Assembly (NCBI RefSeq): GCF_015356115.1
Contig: NZ_CP063056.1
Coordinates: 1,860,001-1,924,000, forward strand
Reading direction: 5' to 3'
Source: Rodentibacter haemolyticus
GTDB lineage: Bacteria > Pseudomonadota > Gammaproteobacteria > Enterobacterales > Pasteurellaceae
Length of the DNA: 64,000 nt
The position numbers and the translations under genes were made by a program. Numbering within the stretch: position 1 is the stretch's first letter; every line of letters begins with the position of its first letter. The notes under the pieces were generated by a model, which was not told where the DNA came from, searched no databases, and saw only the letters and a program-made list of their open reading frames with translations. Of this stretch, positions 24,657-33,750 are shown piece by piece.

Positions 24657-26477
24657 ATGGCTGCGGAAGGCACTGGAGATTTGCTTAGGGTTGTTGCTTT
24701 ATTAGGGGCGGCAGTGGTGGCGGTGCCGTTATTTAAACGAATCGGTTTAGGTTCTGTTTTAGGCTATCTTGCCGCGGGGCTGGCTATTGGGCCCTATGGT
24801 TTAAATGTCGTTGATAATCCGACTGCAATTATTCACCTTGCCGAGTTTGGTGTGGTAATGTTTTTGTTCGTGATTGGGCTTGAAATGAAACCTTCGCATT
24901 TGTGGAGTTTACGCCGCCAGATTTTTGGTTTAGGCAGTATGCAGGTGATTATTTCCGCTATTGTACTGACCTGTGTTTCCGTGCTGTTTGGGGTATCGTG
25001 GGAAGTGGCATTTGTCAGTTCTGCTGGGTTTGTGTTGACTTCTACCGCAATCGTGATGCAAGTATTGGGTGAACGTAAAGAGTTATCCACAAAGCGCGGT
25101 CAAAAAATCGTATCAATTTTGTTGTTTGAAGATCTTCTCATCGTACCATTGCTTGCTATCGTTACTTTCCTTTCTCCTTTTGAAAAAACGGAAGCTTTTA
25201 TGCCTTGGTGGCAATCTGCCGGTATTGCGATGCTGGCGTTGGCTGCGTTAGTATTTATCGGTCGCTTCATTCTAAATCCGGTATTCCGTATTTTAGCTAA
25301 TGCTAAAGCACGTGAAGTAATGACTGCTGCGGCGCTATTCGTTGTATTGGGGGCGGCGTTATTGATGGAAAAAGCCGGATTGTCTATGGCAATGGGCGCA
25401 TTTGTAGCGGGGGTAATGCTTTCTGAATCGGCGTTTCGTCATCAATTGGAGGCCGATATTGAACCTTTCCGTGGCTTATTGCTTGGTCTTTTCTTCCTTG
25501 GTGTGGGAATGGCATTAGACTTAAAGGTTGTGTTTGAAAATTGGCAATTGATTTTACTCGGCGTCGTAGCATTAATGCTAACGAAAGGTGCCTGTATTTA
25601 TCTTATCGCCCGCCTTGCAAAAAGTACGCATAAGACTGCACTTGAGCGGGCATTATTAATGGCGCAAGGCGGTGAGTTTGCTTTTGTGCTATTTTCCGCC
25701 GGTCTATCTAAAGGGGTGATTGATGAGACGACTAATGCGAATATGACGGCAATTGTTGTGCTTTCCATGGTGCTTACGCCAATCATTCTTATCATTTATG
25801 AAAAATTTGGCTCGAAAGAAAGTGTTGAAGAAATTCAACCGGATGAAATTGATGAGCAGCACCCAATCCTAATTATCGGAATGGGACGTTTCGGACAAAT
25901 TGTCAACGACCTACTACGTTTAAGTGGTTACGCTACTACAATTGTGGATCTTAATCCGAAAATGATTAAGGGTTTTAATGAATATGGTATTAAATCCTAC
26001 TTTGGTGATGCTTCCCGCCGTGAGTTTTTAATCGCCGCAGGATTGGAAAAGGCGGAATTTCTTGTGGTTGCCATTGATAATAAAGAGCAGGTATTGTCTA
26101 TTGTGCATTTTGCGCGAGAAGTGAATCCTAACATTAAAATTATTGCCCGTTCTTATGATCGTTTTCATACTTTTGATTTATACCGAGTCGGTGCTGATGA
26201 AATTATTCGTGAAACCTTTGATTCTGCGGTGAGAACAGGTAAGCGAACATTAGTTCATCTTGGTATGGAAGAAGAAGTTGCGGAAGAAGTCGCGAAATAT
26301 TATTTTAATGCTGATCGCCACGAGGTAGAGTTAATGTCTCAAGTTTATGATCCGAAAATGGGGATTTTTAGTAATCCGTTGATGCGTGATATTGCACGTG
26401 AATGTGATCAGAAGATGGCAGCAGATATTCAAGAAATCTTGTTAAGAGCAAAAGAAAAAGAACAAGAGGACGTGTAA
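24657..26477 (+). CDS. kefC: Kef-type K+/H+ antiporter with RCK domain
   Basis: The 606-residue protein has a CPA2 membrane domain of about 12 segments (GSVLGYLAAGLAIGPYGL, then AEFGVVMFLFVIGLEMKPSHLW). A cytoplasmic RCK_N domain starts near residue 403 (PILIIGMGRFGQIVNDLL, then FGDASRREFL). This is the layout of KefB/KefC, glutathione-gated potassium efflux systems that acidify the cytoplasm on electrophile stress. The choice between KefB and KefC is not certain, and no KefF/KefG ancillary gene lies next to it. A four-hairpin repeat begins 13 bases after the stop. Confidence 0.85.
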   Translation: MAAEGTGDLLRVVALLGAAVVAVPLFKRIGLGSVLGYLAAGLAIGPYGLNVVDNPTAIIHLAEFGVVMFLFVIGLEMKPSHLWSLRRQIFGLGSMQVIISAIVLTCVSVLFGVSWEVAFVSSAGFVLTSTAIVMQVLGERKELSTKRGQKIVSILLFEDLLIVPLLAIVTFLSPFEKTEAFMPWWQSAGIAMLALAALVFIGRFILNPVFRILANAKAREVMTAAALFVVLGAALLMEKAGLSMAMGAFVAGVMLSESAFRHQLEADIEPFRGLLLGLFFLGVGMALDLKVVFENWQLILLGVVALMLTKGACIYLIARLAKSTHKTALERALLMAQGGEFAFVLFSAGLSKGVIDETTNANMTAIVVLSMVLTPIILIIYEKFGSKESVEEIQPDEIDEQHPILIIGMGRFGQIVNDLLRLSGYATTIVDLNPKMIKGFNEYGIKSYFGDASRREFLIAAGLEKAEFLVVAIDNKEQVLSIVHFAREVNPNIKIIARSYDRFHTFDLYRVGADEIIRETFDSAVRTGKRTLVHLGMEEEVAEEVAKYYFNADRHEVELMSQVYDPKMGIFSNPLMRDIARECDQKMAADIQEILLRAKEKEQEDV

Positions 26478-26490
26478 AAATTCTTCATAA

Positions 26491-26581
26491 AATATACACA
26501 ATCGCTTTGAGCGATTGTTATGCCTCACGGCACCGTTGGCAAGCCAACGTTCAAAATCTAAAGATTTTGTGACCGCACTTT
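26491..26581 (+). repeat. Four-hairpin USS-bounded repeat, copy E
   Basis: All four hairpins are perfect in this copy (CAATCGCTTTGAGCGATTG, TGCCTCACGGCA, CGTTGGCAAGCCAACG, CAAAATC/GATTTTG). It ends in GACCGCACTTT, which also forms the left arm of the USS terminator at 26571-26600. It lies between the convergent Kef antiporter and rdgB genes. Confidence 0.88.
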
Positions 26582-26600
26582 ATACTCATTAAGTGCGGTC
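26571..26600. terminator. USS-dyad terminator between kefC and rdgB
   Basis: GACCGCACTT (26571-26580) and AAGTGCGGTC (26591-26600) are exact complements around a 10-base loop. On the plus strand it is followed by ATTTCTTTTTG, so it suits termination of the antiporter gene; it may act on rdgB as well. Confidence 0.75.
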
Positions 26601-26615
26601 ATTTCTTTTTGTATT

Positions 26616-27209
26616 TTATATGCTAAGTTTTGCTTTCAATATGTTTAATGCACGTGCACGATGAGAGATTTTTTTCTTCTCTGCGGTTTCTAATTCGGCA
26701 AAAGTACAGCCTTGTTCAGGGCTGAAAAATAGGCTGTCATAGCCAAAACCGTTTTCGCCCTTTTCTTCAAAACCAATCACGCCATGGCATTCACCCTCTG
26801 CAATAATGGGGGAGGGATCGGTCGGATGCTGTAAAAAAACGATGCAACTGACAAATTTTGCATTACGTTCCGTTTCCGCAGTATTTGCAAGTTCTGCCAA
26901 TAATTTTTGGCGATTTTTCGCATCATTGCCGTCTTCGCCGGCATAACGGGCGGAATATAGCCCCGGTGCGCCGTTAAGCGCTGCTACGACTAATCCCGAA
27001 TCATCGGCAATGGCGGGCAAACCGGATTTTTTAGCAGCATAACGGGCTTTCAATAAGGCATTTTCCACGAAAGTTAATCCTGTTTCTTCCGGGCTTTCAA
27101 TACCTAAATCCGTTTGTGCGATAACCTCAAAGCCAAAGGTTGCCAACACATCAGCCATCTCTTTCACTTTACCTTTGTTGCCTGTAGCAAGTACGATTTT
27201 TTTTGTCAT
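26616..27209 (-). CDS. rdgB: XTP/dITP diphosphatase RdgB
   Basis: RdgB hydrolyses ITP, dITP and XTP to monophosphates and so keeps deaminated purines out of DNA and RNA. The 197-residue Ham1/RdgB protein has KIVLATGNKGKVKEMADVL at the N-terminus, the TFVENALLKARYAA block, IADDSGLVVAALNGAPGLYSARY, and GFGYDSLFF. It precedes kdkA in the same direction after 19 bases on the far side, the same order as in Haemophilus influenzae. Confidence 0.95.
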   Translation of the reverse strand: MTKKIVLATGNKGKVKEMADVLATFGFEVIAQTDLGIESPEETGLTFVENALLKARYAAKKSGLPAIADDSGLVVAALNGAPGLYSARYAGEDGNDAKNRQKLLAELANTAETERNAKFVSCIVFLQHPTDPSPIIAEGECHGVIGFEEKGENGFGYDSLFFSPEQGCTFAELETAEKKKISHRARALNILKAKLSI

Positions 27210-27228
27210 AATTTATCCTTCGTTATAT

Positions 27229-27957
27229 TTAATTTTGATGATAAGCGTCCGTTAAATCCGACCAGTTTTGTTCGTTAAATCGAATATTCATTTTGCCCAC
27301 TTCCTTTATGAAAGAGCGATAAAGGCGATCTAGATTTTCCATTTTCCAAGAATCCCCCGATTTTTCGCCGCACTTATCAAAGTCTAATAACCAACATTTT
27401 TGTCCTTGCACGGTTTGTTGTACCAAAATATTGTGCGCATTTAGATCTGAATGGCAAATTTGTAAGTCGTGCAATTGTCGGATTAGTCGCCCCATTTGCT
27501 GCCATATTTCCGTTGGTAATGTTTCATTTGATAAAAGTGCGGTCAAATCTTGGGCATTTTCTATTTTTTCCGTCAGAATATCCGCTTGATAACAAATACC
27601 GAGTTGTCCTTTTTTTACACGTGCGCCGATAGGTTTCGGCACGGGTAAATCGGCGTTGTATAACCTTTGTAATAATCGAAATTCTGCAAAACTACGGGTT
27701 TTTTCAAGGGAAGAAAAATGATAGCGATCTTTATTAAACTTTCCCCATAAACCACCACGATAATAGTGGCGAAGTGCACAATTTACCCCAAACCAATCTT
27801 TCGTTTGCAGAAAATATGTTGTACCGCGCCCTTTTGCAGATCCCAAAATGCATTGTTGGGATTGCCAAAATTCAGGATTAAAAAATTCCGTTTGGGTATC
27901 GAAAGTGCGGTCAAAATTGAAGATGAAAAATTGATTGTTATGTTGATATTCAAACAT
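27229..27957 (-). CDS. kdkA: 3-deoxy-D-manno-octulosonic acid (Kdo) kinase
   Basis: KdkA phosphorylates the single Kdo of Haemophilus-type lipooligosaccharide at position 4, an inner-membrane step before heptose addition. The 242-residue protein has a kinase-like fold: GSAKGRGTTYFLQT glycine-rich segment, the RHYYRGGLWGK block, and catalytic HSDLNAHNILV with DFDKC. Family members of about 241 residues begin at this ATG (MFEYQHNNQ); the frame also has an ATG at 27990. It is divergent from opsX, whose product acts on the phospho-Kdo acceptor. Confidence 0.93.
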   Translation of the reverse strand: MFEYQHNNQFFIFNFDRTFDTQTEFFNPEFWQSQQCILGSAKGRGTTYFLQTKDWFGVNCALRHYYRGGLWGKFNKDRYHFSSLEKTRSFAEFRLLQRLYNADLPVPKPIGARVKKGQLGICYQADILTEKIENAQDLTALLSNETLPTEIWQQMGRLIRQLHDLQICHSDLNAHNILVQQTVQGQKCWLLDFDKCGEKSGDSWKMENLDRLYRSFIKEVGKMNIRFNEQNWSDLTDAYHQN

Positions 27958-28033
27958 TTGGGTTGGATTCTTGATAGAAAATGCCTTCATTCTACTTTAA
28001 AATATCGGCAAATTAAACGATAAAGGATCTCAA

Positions 28034-29080
28034 ATGCCACTTTTTAACAAAGCCCCTAAGTCCCTCTGTATTCTTCGACTTTCAGCGGTGGGAGATGTGT
28101 GCCATGCCCTTGCTGTGGTGCAGTGTATCCAAGCCTATTATCCTGAAACGAAGATTACTTGGATCATCGGTAAAACTGAGTCGACATTACTGGAGGGAAT
28201 TCCAAATATTAATTTGGTGATTTACGATAAAAAAACGGGCTGGCAAGGCATTTTTAATTTATGGCGGCAGATTAAAAATGAACGCTTTGATGCGTTATTA
28301 AATATGCAAACGGCATTTCGCGCTTCCGTGCTTTCTTTAGGCATTAAGGCTAAATACAAAATCGGTTTCGGCAAAAAACGTTCGCGCGAAGGGCAGTGGT
28401 TGTTTGTCAATCGCCGTGTAAATGATCCTGTTTCGCCGCACGTATTAGATGGCTTTATGGCGTTTGCGGAATATATCGGAGTGCCGAAAGCAGCACCTGC
28501 TTGGCGGTTAGCCATTTCTGAACAAGATCGGCAATTTGCGCAGCAATTTATAGATCCTTCACGTAAGAATTTATTGATTTCCCCCTGTTCCAGTAAAGCA
28601 GAAAAAGATTGGTTAGTAGAACGTTATGCAGAGGTGGCGAATATTGCCAATCAACATAATGTGAATGTGATATTCTGCAGTTCTGCGGCAAAAAGAGAAT
28701 TAGAAATGGTCGGAAAAATTACCGCACTTTGTGATTTCACACCGATTAATGCCGCAGGTAAAACGAATCTAAAACAACTTGCCGCATTGATTGAAAAAGC
28801 GGATCTTGTGCTTTCGCCGGATTCCGGCCCGGCTCATATCGCAACAACGCAAAATACACCGGTGGTCGGGTTATATGCTTATCATAATCCGCTTCGCACC
28901 GCACCTTATCATAATTTAGCAAATGTCGTTTCCGTTTATGAACAAAATGTGTTGCGGGAGTTTGGTAAACCTTCTTCCGAATTGCCTTGGGTAACAAAAT
29001 TAAAAGCGAAAAACTTGATGGCACAAATTCAGGTGGAAGATGTCATCACGCAAATAAAAACGTTAAATTTGTGGCAATAA
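28034..29080 (+). CDS. opsX: Lipopolysaccharide heptosyltransferase I (OpsX)
   Basis: OpsX is a GT9-family transferase that adds the first heptose to phosphorylated Kdo-lipid A in Haemophilus. The 348-residue protein has the N-terminal LCILRLSAVGDVCHALAVVQ and the C-terminal nucleotide-sugar site SPDSGPAHIATTQNTPVVGLY. It is divergent from kdkA, whose product makes its acceptor, matching the kdkA-opsX neighbourhood of H. influenzae. A GGCACTC/GAGTGCC hairpin follows the stop. Confidence 0.92.
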   Translation: MPLFNKAPKSLCILRLSAVGDVCHALAVVQCIQAYYPETKITWIIGKTESTLLEGIPNINLVIYDKKTGWQGIFNLWRQIKNERFDALLNMQTAFRASVLSLGIKAKYKIGFGKKRSREGQWLFVNRRVNDPVSPHVLDGFMAFAEYIGVPKAAPAWRLAISEQDRQFAQQFIDPSRKNLLISPCSSKAEKDWLVERYAEVANIANQHNVNVIFCSSAAKRELEMVGKITALCDFTPINAAGKTNLKQLAALIEKADLVLSPDSGPAHIATTQNTPVVGLYAYHNPLRTAPYHNLANVVSVYEQNVLREFGKPSSELPWVTKLKAKNLMAQIQVEDVITQIKTLNLWQ

Positions 29081-29084
29081 AAAA

Positions 29085-29101
29085 GGCACTCAGCGAGTGC
29101 C
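29085..29101. terminator. Hairpin after opsX
   Basis: A 7-bp stem GGCACTC/GAGTGCC with a 3-base loop lies 4 bases past the opsX stop. It has a run of A on the left, so as an intrinsic terminator it fits the convergent minus-strand gene at 29145 better than opsX. Confidence 0.6.
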
Positions 29102-29144
29102 AATATAAACTAGGTTCCTAAATAATAAAGCTTAAACGGTTTGA

Positions 29145-29489
29145 TTACTCACCTTTTTGTGTATGGTAAGCTTCTAATGCGCGTAAAGAATAAGTGTATG
29201 CCGCACCTGCATTTAAGGCGATAGACATCGCAAGTGCCGCAGACACTTCGGCTTCTGTCGCACCGGCTTTCACTGCCTCTTCTGCGTGAACACTAATGCA
29301 GCTTTCACAACGGGTTGTAACTGCCACTGCAAGCGCGATTAATTCGCGGGTTTTCGCATCGAGTACATTACCTTCGGCAGCGGCTGCGCCTAATGCTTGA
29401 TAGGCTTGTAACATTTTCGGGTGTTGTTTACCAAGTGCGGCAAATGATTTTTTAACGTGTGATGTATGTTCTTTCCAATCTGTAAACAT
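29145..29489 (-). CDS. AhpD-like carboxymuconolactone decarboxylase-family protein
   Basis: The 114-residue protein has the CMD-family core KTRELIALAVAVTTRCESCISVH, with the redox-type CxxC followed by His seen in AhpD-like peroxidase partners. The tail ALNAGAAYTYSLRALEAY is typical. The ATG at 29489 follows TAGGAG by 8 bases; the frame also runs to 29510. It is divergent from an AraC regulator with a cupin sensor domain, a pairing common in Proteobacteria, so induction by a small oxidant or electrophile is likely. Confidence 0.85.
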   Translation of the reverse strand: MFTDWKEHTSHVKKSFAALGKQHPKMLQAYQALGAAAAEGNVLDAKTRELIALAVAVTTRCESCISVHAEEAVKAGATEAEVSAALAMSIALNAGAAYTYSLRALEAYHTQKGE

Positions 29490-29603
29490 TGTATTTTCTC
29501 CTAGAAACAATTAAACATATAGGTAATTTCTGCGAGCCATTATAGACAGACTGCGGTATGATACTTGCCAATTTATCTCAATTTTTATGGCTAAAATCTC
29601 ATC

Positions 29604-30500
29604 ATGGATTATTTAGATAGGCTCACGCATTTAGCTCAAGTACGCGGTGAAATTAATATCCACTGCCTTTTTCAAGGCGAATGGCAGATCAACTATGAAG
29701 AACAGCATAATGACAAAGGCATCTTTCATTTTATTGAAGAAGGCGAGTGTTGGCTGACATTCGGTGAAAAGACCTTTCATTTGAAGACCGGCGATATCTT
29801 TTTTCTTCCGCAAAGCCTACCGCACTTGATGAGTAATTTAGCGGAAGGGAAGCCTTCCGTTCCTTTAAAAAAGGAACAACAAGGTATTTTTCAAATTCAT
29901 CAAATCGGACAGGGTACGCCGAATTTTAAAATGTTTTGCGGTGCGTTTTATTATCAGAAAAATGCCCTATTGATAGAATCATTGCCGACTTATTTACATT
30001 TAAATTTATGTGATACGCCGATTCACCCTTTGATTCGATTATTTTTACAGGAAGCCCAAAAACAAGAAAGCGGCACGCAATCGGTTATTGATGCGCTGGC
30101 AAATGTGTTATTTATTTATATTTTACGTGATGTGATTTCTCGCAGTGTGATTGATAAAGGCGTATTGTATGCCCTGCAAGATAAGCGTCTTAATACGGTG
30201 CTGGTGCAATTATTGCAATCGCCGGCGAAGCAGTGGCATATTGAACAACTTGCTAAGTTGGCGGCGATGTCACGTGCGAATTTTATTCGTGTGTTTCAGC
30301 AGCAATTGGGAATGTCTCCCGGTAAGTTTCTTACCAAAGTGCGGTTAGATTTAGCGGCGTTTTTGTTAAAGCAATCGCAACAGTCAATACTGGCTATTGC
30401 GTTGGAGGTGGGCTATCAATCGGAGGCGCATTTTAGTAAAGCCTTTAAGAATGTTTATCAGCTCTCCCCAAGTCAATATCGGAAATTGTCTTCTCTATAA
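29604..30500 (+). CDS. AraC-family regulator with cupin sensor domain
   Basis: The 298-residue protein has an N-terminal cupin_6 type domain (residues about 8-190, with FHFIEEGECWLTFGEKTFHL and FFLPQSLPHLM). A C-terminal AraC double HTH (about 205-298) has MSRANFIRVFQQQLGMSPGKFL and IALEVGYQSEAHFSKAFK. It probably controls the divergent AhpD-like gene across the 114-base shared promoter region. The ligand is unknown. Confidence 0.88.
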   Translation: MDYLDRLTHLAQVRGEINIHCLFQGEWQINYEEQHNDKGIFHFIEEGECWLTFGEKTFHLKTGDIFFLPQSLPHLMSNLAEGKPSVPLKKEQQGIFQIHQIGQGTPNFKMFCGAFYYQKNALLIESLPTYLHLNLCDTPIHPLIRLFLQEAQKQESGTQSVIDALANVLFIYILRDVISRSVIDKGVLYALQDKRLNTVLVQLLQSPAKQWHIEQLAKLAAMSRANFIRVFQQQLGMSPGKFLTKVRLDLAAFLLKQSQQSILAIALEVGYQSEAHFSKAFKNVYQLSPSQYRKLSSL

Positions 30501-30578
30501 ATTGTAAAAATTTTGCGTTATAATGGCAGGCGTTTGAGAAGGCAACTTTAGGTTGCCTTTTGTTTTTAAGGAAATACT

Positions 30579-32423
30579 ATGTTTAACAAAATTTTTTCGT
30601 GGTTTGAAAACCGTTTAAATCCGTATCCGGAAAGTAATCCGATCACACCGGAAAAAGGTTTGTTCCGTTTTATTTGGTCTAGTATTGACGGTATGAAAGG
30701 CTGGATTTTCTTGCTGGCGATCTTAACGGTCGGTACGGGGGTAATGGAAGCGTTACTGTTCCAATTTATGGGATTGCTCGTTGACTGGTTAGGCACCTAT
30801 ACGCCGGCAACCTTGTGGCAGGAGAAAGGTCATTTATTGTTGGGAATGGCTGCACTGCTTGTATTAAGCATTGTGTGGTCTTTTATTGGCGTAAATGTTC
30901 GTTTACAAACGTTGCAAGGCGTATTCCCTATGCGTTTACGCTGGAATTTTCACCGTTTAATGCTGGGGCAAAGTTTAAGTTTTTATCAAGATGAATTTGC
31001 CGGTCGGGTTTCCGCCAAAGTAATGCAAACGGCACTTGCCGTGCGTGATACCGTAATGACGATTGCGGATATGTTGGTTTATGTGGTGGTGTATTTTATC
31101 ACTTCAGGTTTGGTATTGGCGGCATTAGATACATGGTTCTTATTGCCGTTTGGTATTTGGATTGTGCTATTCGTTATCATTTTAAAGTTATTAATTCCAC
31201 GTTTAGCCAAAACGGCGGAACGCCAAGCGGATGCACGTTCGTTGATGACAGGACGTATTACGGATGCCTATTCAAACATTGCAACCGTAAAATTATTCTC
31301 CCATGGTGCACGTGAAGCCTCCTACGCAAAACGTTCTATGGAAGAATTTATGGTAACGGTGCATGCACAGATGCGTTTGGCAAGCTCGCTTGATACGCTA
31401 ACTTATGCCTCTAATATTTTTCTGACGTTAAGCACGGCAATATTAGGCGTGATTTTATGGCAACAAGGGCAAACCAGTGTGGGGGCAATTGCCACGGCAA
31501 CGGCAATGGCATTACGGGTGAATGGGCTTTCTCGCTGGATTATGTGGGAATCCGCCCGTTTATTTGAAAATATCGGTACGGTAAATGACGGTATGAATAC
31601 GCTCACTAAGCCGCACACCATTGTGGATAAATCGAATAGTACGCCGCTACAAGTGAAACGAGGTGAGATTAAATTTAATGATATTACCTTTGCCTATGAT
31701 CCGACAAAGCCTTTATTGAATCATTTTAACCTTACCATTAAACCGGGGGAAAAAGTCGGGTTAATCGGACGTTCCGGTGCAGGTAAATCCACCATTGTAA
31801 ATTTGTTACTCCGTTTTTATGAAGCTCAACACGGCACGATTACCATTGATGGACAAAATGTATTGGATGTGAAACAAGAAAGTTTGCGCAGTCAAATCGG
31901 TTTAGTAACGCAGGATACTTCCTTACTTCACCGCTCGGTACGTGAAAATATTATTTATGGTCGCCCAAATGCGACAGAAGAAGAAATGAAACAGGCGGCA
32001 GAGCGGGCTGAAGCGGCGGATTTCATTCCATTCTTGCGTGATGAGCAAGGTCGTCAAGGTTATGATGCGCATGTCGGTGAACGCGGTGTGAAACTTTCCG
32101 GCGGTCAACGCCAACGTATCGCTATTGCCCGTGTTATGTTGAAAGATGCCCCGATTCTGTTACTTGATGAAGCCACAAGTGCGTTGGATTCCGAGGTAGA
32201 AGTTGCGATTCAAGAAAGTCTGGACAAAATGATGGAAAATAAAACGGTTATTGCGATTGCACACCGTTTATCAACCATTGCCGCAATGGATCGTTTAATT
32301 GTGTTGGATAAAGGTCAAATTGTCGAACAAGGCTCACATGCCGAGTTACTTGAACAAAACGGACTTTATGCCAAACTTTGGAAACACCAAAGCGGTGGTT
32401 TCCTAAGCCAGCATGATGACTAG
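30579..32423 (+). CDS. ABC exporter (fused permease and ATPase)
   Basis: The 614-residue half-transporter has an N-terminal six-helix permease domain (about 40-340) and a C-terminal ATPase with Walker A GLIGRSGAGKST, Q loop TQDTSLL, signature LSGGQRQRIAIARVM, and Walker B ILLLDEATSALD. It resembles the MsbA/multidrug-type exporters of Pasteurellaceae and would act as a dimer. The substrate is unknown. The ATG follows AAGGAAATACT. The terminator after the gene has been split by the IS at 32460. Confidence 0.88.
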   Translation: MFNKIFSWFENRLNPYPESNPITPEKGLFRFIWSSIDGMKGWIFLLAILTVGTGVMEALLFQFMGLLVDWLGTYTPATLWQEKGHLLLGMAALLVLSIVWSFIGVNVRLQTLQGVFPMRLRWNFHRLMLGQSLSFYQDEFAGRVSAKVMQTALAVRDTVMTIADMLVYVVVYFITSGLVLAALDTWFLLPFGIWIVLFVIILKLLIPRLAKTAERQADARSLMTGRITDAYSNIATVKLFSHGAREASYAKRSMEEFMVTVHAQMRLASSLDTLTYASNIFLTLSTAILGVILWQQGQTSVGAIATATAMALRVNGLSRWIMWESARLFENIGTVNDGMNTLTKPHTIVDKSNSTPLQVKRGEIKFNDITFAYDPTKPLLNHFNLTIKPGEKVGLIGRSGAGKSTIVNLLLRFYEAQHGTITIDGQNVLDVKQESLRSQIGLVTQDTSLLHRSVRENIIYGRPNATEEEMKQAAERAEAADFIPFLRDEQGRQGYDAHVGERGVKLSGGQRQRIAIARVMLKDAPILLLDEATSALDSEVEVAIQESLDKMMENKTVIAIAHRLSTIAAMDRLIVLDKGQIVEQGSHAELLEQNGLYAKLWKHQSGGFLSQHDD

Positions 32424-32517
32424 AAAATCGGGGTAAAAATAACCGCACTTCAGCGAAAGTGATCTGCTCCCCAAAAGTTGGACATCCAAACCAACAAATT
32501 AAGGAGCAGATTCTTTT

Positions 32518-32865
32518 ATGGGCAAACATTATTCAACAGACTTTAAATTAAACATCGTTAAAATGATACGAAACGACCAATTAGGTATCCGAGAAGCGGC
32601 AGAACGCTACCATATCTCAAGCCATGCCTCTATCGTAAATTGGTTGCAACGTTTCCAAAAACAAGGTATGAACGGGCTTATTCGCCAACCTAATAAGGGA
32701 TATTCACAAAAAATGAAAAAATATGATGGTTCGGAGACGGTCAAAGACCTGACGGATAGAAATGCGCTTTTAAAACGAATAGAATACCTTGAAGCGGAAA
32801 ATGATGTGCTAAAAAAGTTAAAAGCCTTGCGGGAGCAGAAAGTCAAAAGGAAAAAAGGGACATAG
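32518..32865 (+). CDS. IS3-family transposase OrfA
   Basis: The 115-residue protein has an N-terminal HTH (STDFKLNIVKMIRNDQLGIREAAERYHIS) and a C-terminal leucine-zipper-like segment (LLKRIEYLEAENDVLKKLKAL), as in IS150-group OrfA. OrfA binds the terminal repeats. Near its end the run AAAAAAG at 32851-32857 is a likely -1 frameshift site leading into orfB, which lies in the -1 frame. Confidence 0.9.
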   Translation: MGKHYSTDFKLNIVKMIRNDQLGIREAAERYHISSHASIVNWLQRFQKQGMNGLIRQPNKGYSQKMKKYDGSETVKDLTDRNALLKRIEYLEAENDVLKKLKALREQKVKRKKGT

Positions 32866-33693
32866 TGAATGCCTTAAGACATAGGCATCGCTTGCCCCTG
32901 TTATTGCAAATTCTGTCCTTATCCCGTTCAACTTATTACTATAAAACGACTGCACAGGATAATACTCGGATTCGACAGCGAATTTTACAGCTTCATCAAG
33001 ATAATGAAGGGAGGGACGGCTATCGGGTGTTACGGGTGAAGTTACGTAAGGAAGGGCTTTTTCTAAGCGGTAAAACCGTGCTTTCACATATGCAAGCCCT
33101 GAATATTCGCTCTTGTGTCAAAGTGAAACGTCGTAGGAAAGGCGGGAAAACAAGCTACGTTGCCCCGAATCTTCTGGCCGGCAATTTTAGTGCGAAGAAA
33201 CTGAAGCAGAAATTCGTGACGGATGTCACCGAGTTTCGGGTGGGGAAAGAAAAGTTGTATTTATCACCGATGATGGATTTGGCGAATAGAGAAATTATCG
33301 CCTATCAAATAGGGAGACGACCTTCCTTTGCCTTGGTGAGCGGTATGCTCAAGAAGACCTTGGCACAATTAAGCCGGGAAGATTTACCGATAATCCATAG
33401 TGAAAGGCACGCTTTATGGGCTGAAACGTTGGCGGGAATTGCTTCTTAGAGAAGATGGCACGCCTTATGCGATTCAGAGTATGAGTCGTCGGGGTAATTG
33501 CTATGATAATGCGGTAATGGAAAGTTTCTTTAGTTTATTGAAATCAGAAGCTTTTTACCCTAAACAATTTAGTCATATTGATGAGTTGGAGCAGGCGCTT
33601 CACCGTTATATTCGTTATTACAATGAGAAACGGATTAAATTAGGTTTAAAAAATTTGAGCCCTGTGGATTACAGGACTCAATATTTAAGTTAA
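32865..33693 (+). pseudogene. IS3-family transposase OrfB, frameshifted
   Basis: The DDE integrase is in two frames. The first (32865-33449) carries LSLSRSTYYYK and the first catalytic Asp (FVTDVTEF). It then runs out of frame after IIHSE, where the family has HSDQG. The second (read from about 33400 to 33693) resumes with LKRWRELL and carries the third acidic residue in NAVMESFFSLLKSE. The junction at about 33401-33407 fits loss of 2 bases, which removes the second catalytic Asp. The gene is therefore probably inactive. Confidence 0.88.
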
Positions 33694-33750
33694 ATTATCT
33701 GTCCAAATTTTGGGGGGCAGATCAAAGTGCGGTTATTTCCATGTTTGTTT

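Larger units (their letters stand above)
32460..33724 (+). mobile_element. IS3-family (IS150-like) insertion sequence, 1265 bp
   Basis: The ends are 24-base inverted repeats with two mismatches (TGATCTGCTCCCCAAAAG on the left, GGGGGGCAGATCA on the right), with the TG...CA termini of the IS3 family. A 3-base target duplication AAG flanks it (32457-32459 and 33725-33727). It carries orfA and a broken orfB. It sits inside the loop-side half of a USS. Confidence 0.9.
32437..33738. terminator. USS-dyad terminator split by the insertion sequence
   Basis: AAATAACCGCACTT at 32437-32450 and AAGTGCGGTTATTT at 33725-33738 are a perfect 14-bp inverted pair. Without the IS they would be separated only by the loop CAGCGA(A), giving a strong terminator between the ABC exporter and yfcZ genes. 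The right arm begins exactly at the target duplication of the IS. Confidence 0.85.
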
